Source: Hyphomicrobiaceae bacterium
GTDB lineage: Bacteria; Pseudomonadota; Alphaproteobacteria; Rhizobiales; Hyphomicrobiaceae
Length of the DNA: 64,000 bases
Reading direction: 5' to 3'
Assembly: GCA_023384095.1 (NCBI GenBank)
Contig: JAHDXT010000001.1
Span: 248,001-312,000, forward strand
The position numbers and the translations under genes are program-made. Below, piece by piece: positions 23,422 through 30,524 of this stretch (its first letter is position 1; each line of letters opens with the position of its first letter). The notes under the pieces are model-generated. The model was not told the DNA's origin. It was given only the letters and a program-made list of their open reading frames with translations, and ran no database searches.

Positions 23422-23874
23422 ATGACATACCAAGAGAAAAGCTTGAATCGCTCCGTACTGCACTTGCTGTACCGGGCGATGCAGTGCGCCTCGAACATGT
23501 TCGAGAGCGAAATCCAGGTGATGACGCCTCGTCAGTTCGCGGTGCTGGCTGCGCTGGACGGCCTCGAAGGGGCCTCGCAGGCGACGCTGACCAAGCACAC
23601 GGGCATCGACCGCTCGACCCTGTCGGAGGTCGTGCAACGGATCCTGGCCAAGGGGTTCGTCGTACGCCGCAGGAGCACGACCGACCGGCGTGCCTACACG
23701 GTCAAGCTCACGCGGCAGGGCCGGGCGAGGCTGTCGTCCGTCAGGCCGGCCGTGGACCGGGTCGACGAGCAGATCCTGAGCATGGTTCCAGTTCGCCAGC
23801 GCGACGCCTTCGTTGCTGCCCTGACGGCGCTCACCGAGAACTGCGAGAAGCGGAGCCGGGTGGACGAGGAATAG
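23422..23874 (+). CDS. MarR-family transcriptional regulator
   Basis: A 150-residue winged-helix regulator. The helix-turn-helix is in ATLTKHTGIDRSTLSEVVQR (about residues 53-72), with the wing RRRSTTDRRAYTVKLT after it and dimerisation helices at both ends; length is normal for MarR. It represses or activates as a homodimer, often with release by phenolic ligands. It follows ligD by 51 bases and faces DUF378 across a strong palindrome. Its targets cannot be told. Confidence 0.9.
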   Translation: MTYQEKSLNRSVLHLLYRAMQCASNMFESEIQVMTPRQFAVLAALDGLEGASQATLTKHTGIDRSTLSEVVQRILAKGFVVRRRSTTDRRAYTVKLTRQGRARLSSVRPAVDRVDEQILSMVPVRQRDAFVAALTALTENCEKRSRVDEE

Positions 23875-23983
23875 CCGCGCCAGCAGGTGCGCGGGTCATC
23901 CGCCGCCGTTCCTCGGCGTTGCGGCAACCACTCCGGCCGCGCCGGCTTGCAGCCTTCTGAGACCGAGGCGCCTCAATTCAAAC

Positions 23984-24019
23984 CCTGCCCCTGGAGACAG
24001 ACCAGTCTCCAGGGGCAGG
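23984..24019. terminator. strong hairpin between convergent genes
   Basis: A perfect 15-base-pair stem CCTGCCCCTGGAGAC / GTCTCCAGGGGCAGG with a 6-base loop lies in the gap between the converging marR (+) and DUF378 (-) genes. There is no T-run on the plus side and only TTT on the minus side, but stem strength and position point to a bidirectional terminator. The rest of 23875-24045 shows nothing else. Confidence 0.65.
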
Positions 24020-24045
24020 CGCGCGAGCGAGCATTCACCCGGACG

Positions 24046-24291
24046 TCACTCGCCGAGACGATCCCGTCGCACCGTTCCGTGGCCACGCTCGGCGAGCACC
24101 TCGTCGCTCGAGAACGCCTGTGAGAACGGCACGAGCTGGTAGAGCGCCGACAGCCCTATGATGACGAAGAGCAGGCGTGAGAAGTTGCCGAAGATCGCGG
24201 TGATGAGGTCGTAGTCGAACAGGCCTATGAGGCCCCAGTTCAATCCGCCGATAATGGTCAGAATCAACGTGATGAGGTTCAGGGTTTTCAT
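24046..24291 (-). CDS. DUF378 membrane protein
   Basis: An 81-residue inner-membrane protein with two helices: MKTLNLITLILTIIGGLNWG (the conserved N-W-G of DUF378) and RLLFVIIGLSALYQLVPF. The C-terminal 20 residues are charged and soluble. ATG 24291 has GAGAGAG just upstream. Driven by the perfect minus-strand EcfG-type promoter at 24352-24328. The family occurs in many stress regulons; function unknown. Confidence 0.9.
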   Translation of the reverse strand: MKTLNLITLILTIIGGLNWGLIGLFDYDLITAIFGNFSRLLFVIIGLSALYQLVPFSQAFSSDEVLAERGHGTVRRDRLGE

Positions 24292-24327
24292 CTCTCTCTC
24301 CTCGCGCGATGCCTCACATGCGATTGC

Positions 24328-24352
24328 AACGTCGGGTCGGCCCCAGAGTTCC
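24328..24352 (-). promoter_or_regulatory. EcfG-type promoter of DUF378, GGAAC-N16-CGTT
   Basis: On the minus strand GGAAC is at 24352-24348 and CGTT at 24331-24328, spacing 16, perfect match; leader about 30 bases to the ATG at 24291. Confidence 0.7.
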
Positions 24353-24401
24353 GCCGCTGCTCGGTCGGGCACATGGTACGGCGCCCGGGCCGCGCGCGGC
24401 C

Positions 24402-24426
24402 GGAACCCGCGCCTGGCCAGCGCGTT
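24402..24426 (+). promoter_or_regulatory. EcfG-type promoter of the Hsp20 gene, GGAAC-N16-CGTT
   Basis: GGAAC 24402-24406 and CGTT 24423-24426, spacing 16, perfect match; leader about 35 bases to ATG 24469. Divergent from the DUF378 promoter 50 bases away. Confidence 0.72.
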
Positions 24427-24468
24427 ATGCCTGATCGTGGAGATCCCAACCGCAGGAGTTAAGTCGCC

Positions 24469-25089
24469 ATGCCCGCACCGCGGTACATGATGGAGCCGTT
24501 TCAGCAGATCAGGCGCGAGCTCGACGAGGTTCTGGAACGGTTCATGGGCGAAGGTTTCATGCCGATGCCGGCCCGGCGGGTCGAGACTGGCATGATCTCT
24601 CCCCAGTTCGACGTGTGCACCGAAGGCGATACCCTCAGGATCGAAGCGGATCTGCCGGGCGTGGACCCCGAGGACGTCGAGTGCACGCTTCTGGAAGGCG
24701 TGCTGACGGTCAAGGGCGAACGCCGCGAGAAGCGCGGAGAAGGCGAAGGCGGGATCGTGCGGGAGCGCAGTTTCGGGCGCTTCGAGCGGCGGTTCTCGCT
24801 CCCCGAAGGAATCGACGAGGACAGCCTCGAGGCCCGCTTCGACAAGGGCGTGCTGACCATCACAGCCCACATGAAGCCCGGTATCGGGCAGCAGCGCCGC
24901 ATTCAGATCGCGGGCGGCACTGACGACGGCCGCAAGGCGAAGGCGGCGGCCCAGCAGGCGCAGCCAGAGCCCCAGCAGGGCCAGGCGAAGCAGCAAGGCA
25001 AGCCGGCCGAGCAAGGCGGCAGCCCGGGCCGGGGCCAGCCTGCAGGCAGTCAACCCCAGCAAGGCGGATCCGGACAGCCGAAACGCTGA
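24469..25089 (+). CDS. small heat-shock protein (Hsp20/alpha-crystallin)
   Basis: A 206-residue ATP-independent holdase chaperone. The alpha-crystallin domain spans about residues 42-145 (SPQFDVCTEGDTLRIEADLP, then GVLTVKGERREKRG, and the LEARFDKGVLTITA block). AGGAG lies upstream of the ATG. Unlike ordinary 150-170-residue members it has a 55-residue C-terminal extension of Gln, Gly, Pro and Lys (from about residue 150), likely disordered and solubilising. Under a perfect EcfG-type promoter, so expression in general stress is expected rather than only heat shock. Confidence 0.93.
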   Translation: MPAPRYMMEPFQQIRRELDEVLERFMGEGFMPMPARRVETGMISPQFDVCTEGDTLRIEADLPGVDPEDVECTLLEGVLTVKGERREKRGEGEGGIVRERSFGRFERRFSLPEGIDEDSLEARFDKGVLTITAHMKPGIGQQRRIQIAGGTDDGRKAKAAAQQAQPEPQQGQAKQQGKPAEQGGSPGRGQPAGSQPQQGGSGQPKR

Positions 25090-25101
25090 GGCTGCTCGAG
25101 A

Positions 25102-25770
25102 TCAGGTCGTCCTCGCCAGATGAAACACGAGCTTGCAGACGTCGATTTCGGCGTCCCGCAGGGCTCGCCGCGCGGGGACCGCGTCCAGTGCCGCCTCGAT
25201 CCCGTCCGGATCCGAGCCGTCGATGAGATACACCCGCCCCGGGGACTCGTCGGCAGCCTTGCGTAGCGCTTTCTCCTGACTGGCGATCGCCGTCACCGCG
25301 GGCTCGACCTCCCACCGCTCGACGCAGGTCACGACCGGGCTCTCGAGGAGCTGGTCCGCCAGTTCCGCGAGGCCGGCCTCGGGCGATGCGGCCTCCGAGG
25401 AGAGGCCGGTTTCCGGGAAACGGCATGACAGGACATAGCCGCCGTCCCCCCTGCCGTGCCGCTCCACGACGCGGAAAGCCCCACGTAGCGTGTTCCGGTA
25501 ATGCGGGAAGTTGCTGCGCGAGCGCGGTGTCGGATTGTCGAGCGCGTCGAGATAGGCCCGGCTGCCCAGAACCGAGACGTCCTCTACGTCGTAGCGGCAG
25601 AAGTAGCGCCTGCCGCGCCGCAGGTTGATGTAGCGGCGGGCGCGCAGGAAACCTTCGATGGCCACGCGCTCGGCGTTGTGCTCGGTGTTGTACCAGTCGT
25701 CGAACTTGCGCTCCATTCCCGGGGCAATCCCGTGCCACACTCCGAGAACGCCGTCGCCGACGAGCCCCAT
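25102..25770 (-). CDS. unknown protein with two probable ferredoxin-like (dimeric alpha/beta barrel) repeats
   Basis: A 222-residue cytosolic protein. Residues 8-40 (GVWHGIAPGMERKFDDWYN then TEHNAERVAI) resemble the first strand-helix of EthD/stress-responsive alpha-beta barrel proteins, with the WYNxEH-type motif. Residues 170-215 could form a second half-barrel. No catalytic residues are recognised. It converges on hsp20 with a 12-base gap and is divergent from the TPP enzyme. Function unknown; heme or small-ligand binding is one possibility for this fold. Confidence 0.75.
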   Translation of the reverse strand: MGLVGDGVLGVWHGIAPGMERKFDDWYNTEHNAERVAIEGFLRARRYINLRRGRRYFCRYDVEDVSVLGSRAYLDALDNPTPRSRSNFPHYRNTLRGAFRVVERHGRGDGGYVLSCRFPETGLSSEAASPEAGLAELADQLLESPVVTCVERWEVEPAVTAIASQEKALRKAADESPGRVYLIDGSDPDGIEAALDAVPARRALRDAEIDVCKLVFHLARTT

Positions 25771-25943
25771 GGCCCACTCCCTCGCTTGCGCGATCAGACA
25801 CCTCCCCCCGGTTCAATCTAGCCGCCGTGGAAAGCGCTGTCACGGCAGGGGCCCATGCGCAAACTGCCATTTCAGGTCTTGAAAACGGTTCTCAAATGGT
25901 GAACTCTTCGGGCTCGGAAGCTCATGCAGTGTGGGCGCACGCG

Positions 25944-25994
25944 CGCGCCTGGGGATAGTCTCCAGGCGCGTGCCGGCTGGCTTGCCGCCGGCAC
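25944..25994 (+). other. tandem hairpins in the leader region of the TPP enzyme
   Basis: Two perfect stem-loops abut: CGCGCCTGG / CCAGGCGCG (25944-25970, 9-base loop) and GTGCCGGC / GCCGGCAC (25970-25994, 9-base loop). A shorter GATCG / CGATC pair follows near 25995-26012. They fill the 50-100 bases before the ATG at 26046 and could form a structured 5' leader or terminate upstream transcription. The upstream part of 25771-25943 shows no gene. Confidence 0.45.
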
Positions 25995-26045
25995 GATCGG
26001 GAAGCTCGATCGGCCGGGATTCGCCATGACGAGGAGGAGGTTCGG

Positions 26046-27839
26046 ATGCCGCGCAAGAAGGGCGCAGAGCTCATCACGGAGTTTCTGGTCGGCGAGAAGA
26101 TCCCCTACGTGTTCGGCATCTGCGGCCACGGCAACGTCGGCCTGCTCGACGAGCTCTACAACGTGCGGGACAAGGTCAAGCTCGTCTCGCCGCGCCACGA
26201 GCAGACGGCGGGCCATATGGCCGACGCCTACTTCCGCGTCAAGCATCAGGCGGTCGCCACACTGACCTCCTGCGGCCCGGGGTCGGCCAATCTGGTGATG
26301 GCGCTGGCCGTGGCGCAGACGGATTCGTCCGCCTTCCTCGCCATCACCGCCAACGTGCCGACCTCGCAGTTCAACCGCAGCCCGTTCCAGGAGCTCAACC
26401 GTCATTACCAGGCGGACTTCCCCAATGTGGTCCGCCCGGTGGTCAAGCGCGCATTCCAGCCGACCCGGGTCGACCAGCTCCCGCTGATGCTGCGGCAGGC
26501 GGCGACCACGATGACCAGCGGCCGCCCGGGACCGGTCAGTGTCGACATCCCGTTCAACGTCTTCCAGGAGGAAGCCGACGTCGACAACGAGGCGCCCTGG
26601 AACGGCTTCAACGTGCGTCGCAGCGGCGCGGCGCCCGAGGACGTTTCCGCCGTCGTCGGCATGATGCTCGAGGCGGTGCGCCCTGTTCTGTTCATCGGCC
26701 ACGGCGTGACCCTGTCGGAGGCCGGCGCGGAGCTGACGGAGCTTGCCCGGCGGCTGCAGATCCCCGTCATAAGCTCGCCGAACGGCATGGGCTGCATCGA
26801 CATGGCCGACCCGCTGTCGCTCGGCTTCATCGGCCGCAACGGGGCCTATCCGGCCAATCAGGCCGGCCGCTACGCGGACCTCGTAGTCGCCATCGGTGCG
26901 CGGTTCGACGACCGCTCCGCCTCATCTTGGCTGCCGGGCTACTCGTGGAACTTCCCGAAGACGAAGCTCGTGCACGTCGACGTGGACCACGCCGAGCTCG
27001 GCCGCAACTACCCGCCGGATCTCGGCATCCTCGCCGACGCCCGCACCTTCCTGCGCCAGGTGCTGGGCGAAATCGAGCGGCGCAACCCGTCGAGATCAGG
27101 ACGGCTCGCGGATTGGCACGCGGAAATCCAGACTTGGCGAAAGCAGTGGGACGACTACGTGCGGCCGAACTTCGACCTGCACACCACGCCGCTCAGACCC
27201 GAGCGCGTGGTGGCGGACCTGCGCGCGGTGATGCCGGACGACGCCATCATCTCCCTCGACTCCGGCGTGCACCACAACTGGTTCATGCAGTTCTGGGAGG
27301 CGCGCAGGCCGCAGACCATGCTCAATACGTGGGGCTTCTCAGGCATGGGCTTCGGCCCGAGCGGCATCCTCGGCGCCAAGCTCGCGGCGCCGGACCGGCC
27401 CTGCGTCTCCGTCTGCGGCGACGGCGGCTTCACAATGGTGCCGCACGTGCTCTGCACGGCGGTGGAGTACGACATCCCGGCCGTCTGGGTGGTCTGGAAC
27501 AACTTCGCCTGGTCGGCGATCCGGGACATCCAGTACGGCCTGTTCTCCGGCCGCGAGATCGGCACCGCCTTCTACCAGGGCGCCAACAACAAGCCGTACA
27601 ACCCCGATTTTGCCGCCTGGGCGCGCGCCAGCGGGGTGGAGGGCATCACTGTAACGAGGTCGGAGGACCTCAAGGGCGCCCTCGAGCACGCCATCGCGCT
27701 CAACAAGCCCGTTCTCCTCGATGTCCACGTCGACGCGGAGGTCAGGCCGCCCGCGACCGGCACCTGGGCGCTGCCGCCGATCCCGCACAAGGAGCCGGCG
27801 TTCGGAAAGCCGTACATGCCCGAGCCGGCCGGCGAGTAG
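26046..27839 (+). CDS. thiamine-diphosphate enzyme, acetolactate synthase-like
   Basis: A 597-residue ThDP enzyme of the acetohydroxyacid synthase superfamily. The N-terminal PYR domain holds the catalytic glutamate E52 in SPRHEQTAGHMADAY. The central domain (about 190-330) includes RPVLFIGHGVTL. The PP domain has GDGG at about 458 followed by the FTMVPH...WVVWNNFAW metal/ThDP motif. Substrate-pocket residues differ from housekeeping IlvB, and no small regulatory subunit is nearby, so it is more likely a catabolic lyase or decarboxylase. It is followed after 18 bases by an extended SDR and then a convergent symporter gene. Confidence 0.9.
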   Translation: MPRKKGAELITEFLVGEKIPYVFGICGHGNVGLLDELYNVRDKVKLVSPRHEQTAGHMADAYFRVKHQAVATLTSCGPGSANLVMALAVAQTDSSAFLAITANVPTSQFNRSPFQELNRHYQADFPNVVRPVVKRAFQPTRVDQLPLMLRQAATTMTSGRPGPVSVDIPFNVFQEEADVDNEAPWNGFNVRRSGAAPEDVSAVVGMMLEAVRPVLFIGHGVTLSEAGAELTELARRLQIPVISSPNGMGCIDMADPLSLGFIGRNGAYPANQAGRYADLVVAIGARFDDRSASSWLPGYSWNFPKTKLVHVDVDHAELGRNYPPDLGILADARTFLRQVLGEIERRNPSRSGRLADWHAEIQTWRKQWDDYVRPNFDLHTTPLRPERVVADLRAVMPDDAIISLDSGVHHNWFMQFWEARRPQTMLNTWGFSGMGFGPSGILGAKLAAPDRPCVSVCGDGGFTMVPHVLCTAVEYDIPAVWVVWNNFAWSAIRDIQYGLFSGREIGTAFYQGANNKPYNPDFAAWARASGVEGITVTRSEDLKGALEHAIALNKPVLLDVHVDAEVRPPATGTWALPPIPHKEPAFGKPYMPEPAGE

Positions 27840-27857
27840 GCTCGGGAGGCAAACCCC

Positions 27858-28805
27858 ATGACCCGCATACTGGTGACAGGCGCGAGCGGCTTCATCGGCT
27901 ATGCCGTGACGGAGGCGCTCGCCGCCCGCGGCGACGAGGTGATCGCCACGGACCAGGCCATAGGGCCGCGGCTGCAGGCGCTCGCGACCCGGCATTCGAT
28001 CCTCAGAGCCGTCCCCGGCGAGATCACCGAATGGCCGCATCTCGTCGGACTCGTCAAAGAGGGCAGGCCCGACAAGGTCGTGCACTGCGCCGCGGTGGTG
28101 GGCGTGCCGGCGTCCGTCGGCTCGCCGATCAACACCTTCCGCATCAACATCGAGGGGACGATCCATCTGCTCGAAGCCATGCGTCTGTTCGATGTGAAGC
28201 GTATGGTGAACATCAGCTCGGAGGAGATCTACGGGCCGTTCCAGGCCGACGTCATCGACGAGGAGCACCCCTGCCGGCCGACGAAGCCCTACGGGATCTC
28301 GAAGTTCGTCGTCGAGCAGGTCGCGCGCGACTACGCGGCCGCCTACGGCCTGGAGTGCATCCATACGCGCACGTGCTGGGTCTACGGCCCGTACTACCCC
28401 CGCCAGCGGGCGCCGCGCAACCTGCTCGAGGCGGCCATCACGGGGCGGCCGCTGCATCTGCCGGGCGGCAAGGCGTTCAGCGTCGATCAGGTGCACATCG
28501 ACGACGTGGTGCAGGGTATCCTGCTGGCGCTCGACAAGCCCCGTCACCGCTTCGACGCCTATCACATCGCCACCGGCGTCTCGACGTCGCTCGCGGATGT
28601 CGTCGCCATGATCCGGGAGAGGCTTCCTGAGGCCGACATCTCGATCGGGCCGGGGCCGCTCACCTTCGTCGACGGCACCGAGGTGGTGCGCAAAGGCGCA
28701 CTGTCGATCGCGCGCGCCCGCGAGGAGCTGGGCTATGCCCCCCGCTACGACATGCGCACGGGGCTCGACGGCTGGATCGACCTGCTGCTTGCCGGCAAGG
28801 GCTGA
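27858..28805 (+). CDS. extended SDR (NAD-dependent epimerase/dehydratase)
   Basis: A 315-residue protein with the Rossmann motif TGASGFIG (residues 7-14), the SSEEIYG segment and the catalytic YGISK. These are the marks of sugar-nucleotide epimerases and of sugar dehydrogenases with the same fold. Co-transcribed with the ThDP enzyme 18 bases upstream. It resembles the SDRs at 42197, 48118 and 51915 in this window. Without nucleotide-sugar genes nearby, action on a free sugar or acid is as likely as on a nucleotide sugar. Confidence 0.87.
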   Translation: MTRILVTGASGFIGYAVTEALAARGDEVIATDQAIGPRLQALATRHSILRAVPGEITEWPHLVGLVKEGRPDKVVHCAAVVGVPASVGSPINTFRINIEGTIHLLEAMRLFDVKRMVNISSEEIYGPFQADVIDEEHPCRPTKPYGISKFVVEQVARDYAAAYGLECIHTRTCWVYGPYYPRQRAPRNLLEAAITGRPLHLPGGKAFSVDQVHIDDVVQGILLALDKPRHRFDAYHIATGVSTSLADVVAMIRERLPEADISIGPGPLTFVDGTEVVRKGALSIARAREELGYAPRYDMRTGLDGWIDLLLAGKG

Positions 28806-28821
28806 CGGAGGCTCGGCCCGG

Positions 28822-30213
28822 TCAGCCCGCGAGCGGTCGTTGAAGGGCCGGGGTGCGTTTCTCGACTGCCGCCGCCGCGACATAGGTCAGCAGGGCGAGC
28901 GCGAGCGCGGCGACGTAGGGCGTCTCGAGCTCGAGCGCGCCGAGGACGAGCCAGCTCAGTGCTCCCGCCAGCACCGTCGCAAATGCCGCCAGAGCGCCGC
29001 CGTAGCGCGTGAACAGGCCGAACACGGCCACCACGAATACGCCGGCGCTGCCCGCGGCCGATGCGCTCTCGACCAGATCCTTGACCCGGTCGGCCGAGTG
29101 CGCCATCGCGAACGCGGCGACGGCCAGACAGGCGAGGATGACGCGGTTGAGCGTCAGCCGGCCGCGGTCCTCGAGCCGCGGCAGCATCCGCTCGACGATG
29201 TTGCGCGAGACGTGGCCGGAGGTCGCCAGCAGCACCGAGTCGACGGTCGACAGGATGGCCGAGATGACGGCGCCGGCGAACACGACGTAGAGCAGCCCCG
29301 GCAGGTGAGCCTCCGCCAGCAACGGTACGATCTGCTCGGCCTCCTCCACGTGCGGCAGGAGTTGCGGCCCGATCAATCCGAGGAACACGGGGATCGCTCC
29401 GACGACCAGGTAGATCGCGCCTCCCAGTATGGCGCCGCGCGCCGCGACCGCGGCCGTGCGCGCCCCGAGGACTCGCGAGATGATCTCGATCGCGACGACG
29501 GTGCCGCAAATGGGAATGGCGAAGCTCTCGAGCAACACGAGCAGCCCCTCGTCGCCGATGGCCAGGACCTGCAGGCGCTCGCTTTCCACACTGGCCAGCC
29601 CCTCCGCTACACCGCCGGCCTGGCCCGCCACCACGGCCGCCAGCACGACGAGGCCCACTATGATGGCAAGGCCCTGGATGAGGTCGGTCCACGCGTCGGC
29701 CAGCAGCCCGCCGAGTGCGCTATAGGCGACGACCAGCACCGAGGCGACGGCGATCGCCATCGAGACGTCGAGCCCAGAGGTGGCGCTGACGACCTGGCCG
29801 AACGCGCGTACCTGCGCCGCGGCCCAGAGCATGGAGCCCGGCAGCAGCACGATGACGACCAGCTTTTCGACGCCCGGCGAGTAGCGGTCGCGAAAAAAGT
29901 CGGCGAAGGTGATGATCCCGCGCTTCCACAGCGGCACCGCGAAGATCGCGCCGACGATGAAGATGGCGAGTGCGTAGCCGAACGGATCGATGCGGCCCCC
30001 TGCCAGCCCTTCCTCGTAGACGGCACCCGAGGTGCCGACGATCGCCTCGGCGCCCAAGAAGGTGGCGAACACGGAGAACGAGACGAGGCCCAAGCCGAGC
30101 GTCCGGCCGGCGACCAGGAAATCGGTCGTCGTCTTGACACGCCTCGCGACCCACAGCCCGATCGCGAACTGAACCACGACGTAGGCGAGAATGCCGAATT
30201 GCACACCGTTCAT
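28822..30213 (-). CDS. sodium:solute symporter (SSS family)
   Basis: A 463-residue inner-membrane symporter with about 13 predicted helices. The start QFGILAYVVVQFAIGLWVAR, the DFLVAGRTLGLGLVSFS segment, SALGGLLADAWTDLIQG and the AILSTVDSVLLATSGHVSRN block are classic SSS features. ATG 30213 is chosen over ATG 30231 because the codons of the longer version contain GGAGGGGG, an excellent ribosome site for the shorter one. Sodium-coupled uptake of a small organic solute is expected. It converges on the SDR at 27858 with a 16-base gap and may feed that pathway. Confidence 0.92.
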   Translation of the reverse strand: MNGVQFGILAYVVVQFAIGLWVARRVKTTTDFLVAGRTLGLGLVSFSVFATFLGAEAIVGTSGAVYEEGLAGGRIDPFGYALAIFIVGAIFAVPLWKRGIITFADFFRDRYSPGVEKLVVIVLLPGSMLWAAAQVRAFGQVVSATSGLDVSMAIAVASVLVVAYSALGGLLADAWTDLIQGLAIIVGLVVLAAVVAGQAGGVAEGLASVESERLQVLAIGDEGLLVLLESFAIPICGTVVAIEIISRVLGARTAAVAARGAILGGAIYLVVGAIPVFLGLIGPQLLPHVEEAEQIVPLLAEAHLPGLLYVVFAGAVISAILSTVDSVLLATSGHVSRNIVERMLPRLEDRGRLTLNRVILACLAVAAFAMAHSADRVKDLVESASAAGSAGVFVVAVFGLFTRYGGALAAFATVLAGALSWLVLGALELETPYVAALALALLTYVAAAAVEKRTPALQRPLAG

Positions 30214-30320
30214 GGCCCGATCCCCCTCCATGACCCAGCCCGTCAGCTCACGGCGTTATCCCCCAACGCGCCGATGGGGTCTACGGCCAATCTTGATTGC
30301 GGTGCCTTCGGCAGCTTCTC

Positions 30321-30448
30321 TCCTGGATCCCGGATCACCGCTCGCCGAGGCTCACGGTGTCCGGGATGACGGGAGGAGCGCAAGACTTCTGCCGTCATCC
30401 AGGCCAAGCGACGGCAAAGCCGGAGGGCGAGCCGGGATCCAGGAGGGA
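30321..30448. repeat. nested inverted-repeat element (rhizobial intergenic repeat type)
   Basis: Inside the gene-free stretch 30214-30524, TCCTGGATCCCGG (30321-30333) is the reverse complement of CCGGGATCCAGGA at 30432-30444. Within it CCCGGATCACCG pairs with CGGTGTCCGGG near 30356-30365 with one bulge, and GGATGAC (30364-30370) pairs with GTCATCC (30394-30400). This nested palindrome with GGATCCCGGAT and CCGGGATGACG cores is a common dispersed element between genes in Hyphomicrobiales. No coding sequence is visible here. Confidence 0.65.
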
Positions 30449-30524
30449 ATCGCCGAAGGCTCCATATTCCGTGCCGCACCGTTCCAGGTGTCACAGTTCA
30501 TCCGCGATAAATGTTAGAGTAACC

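Noticed and set aside
22090..23637. 515-codon open frame antisense to ligD
   Set aside because: Arises from GC-rich third positions of the ligD coding strand; composition is His/Arg/Gln-rich without any family motif and ligD is certain.
23984..24019. The 15-bp palindrome as a tRNA or insertion-sequence end
   Set aside because: No cloverleaf arms, no transposase nearby; its place between convergent genes fits a terminator.
28735..30369. 544-codon open frame antisense to the SSS symporter
   Set aside because: Shadow of the symporter gene; highly charged, repetitive D/E/R/H composition with no motif.
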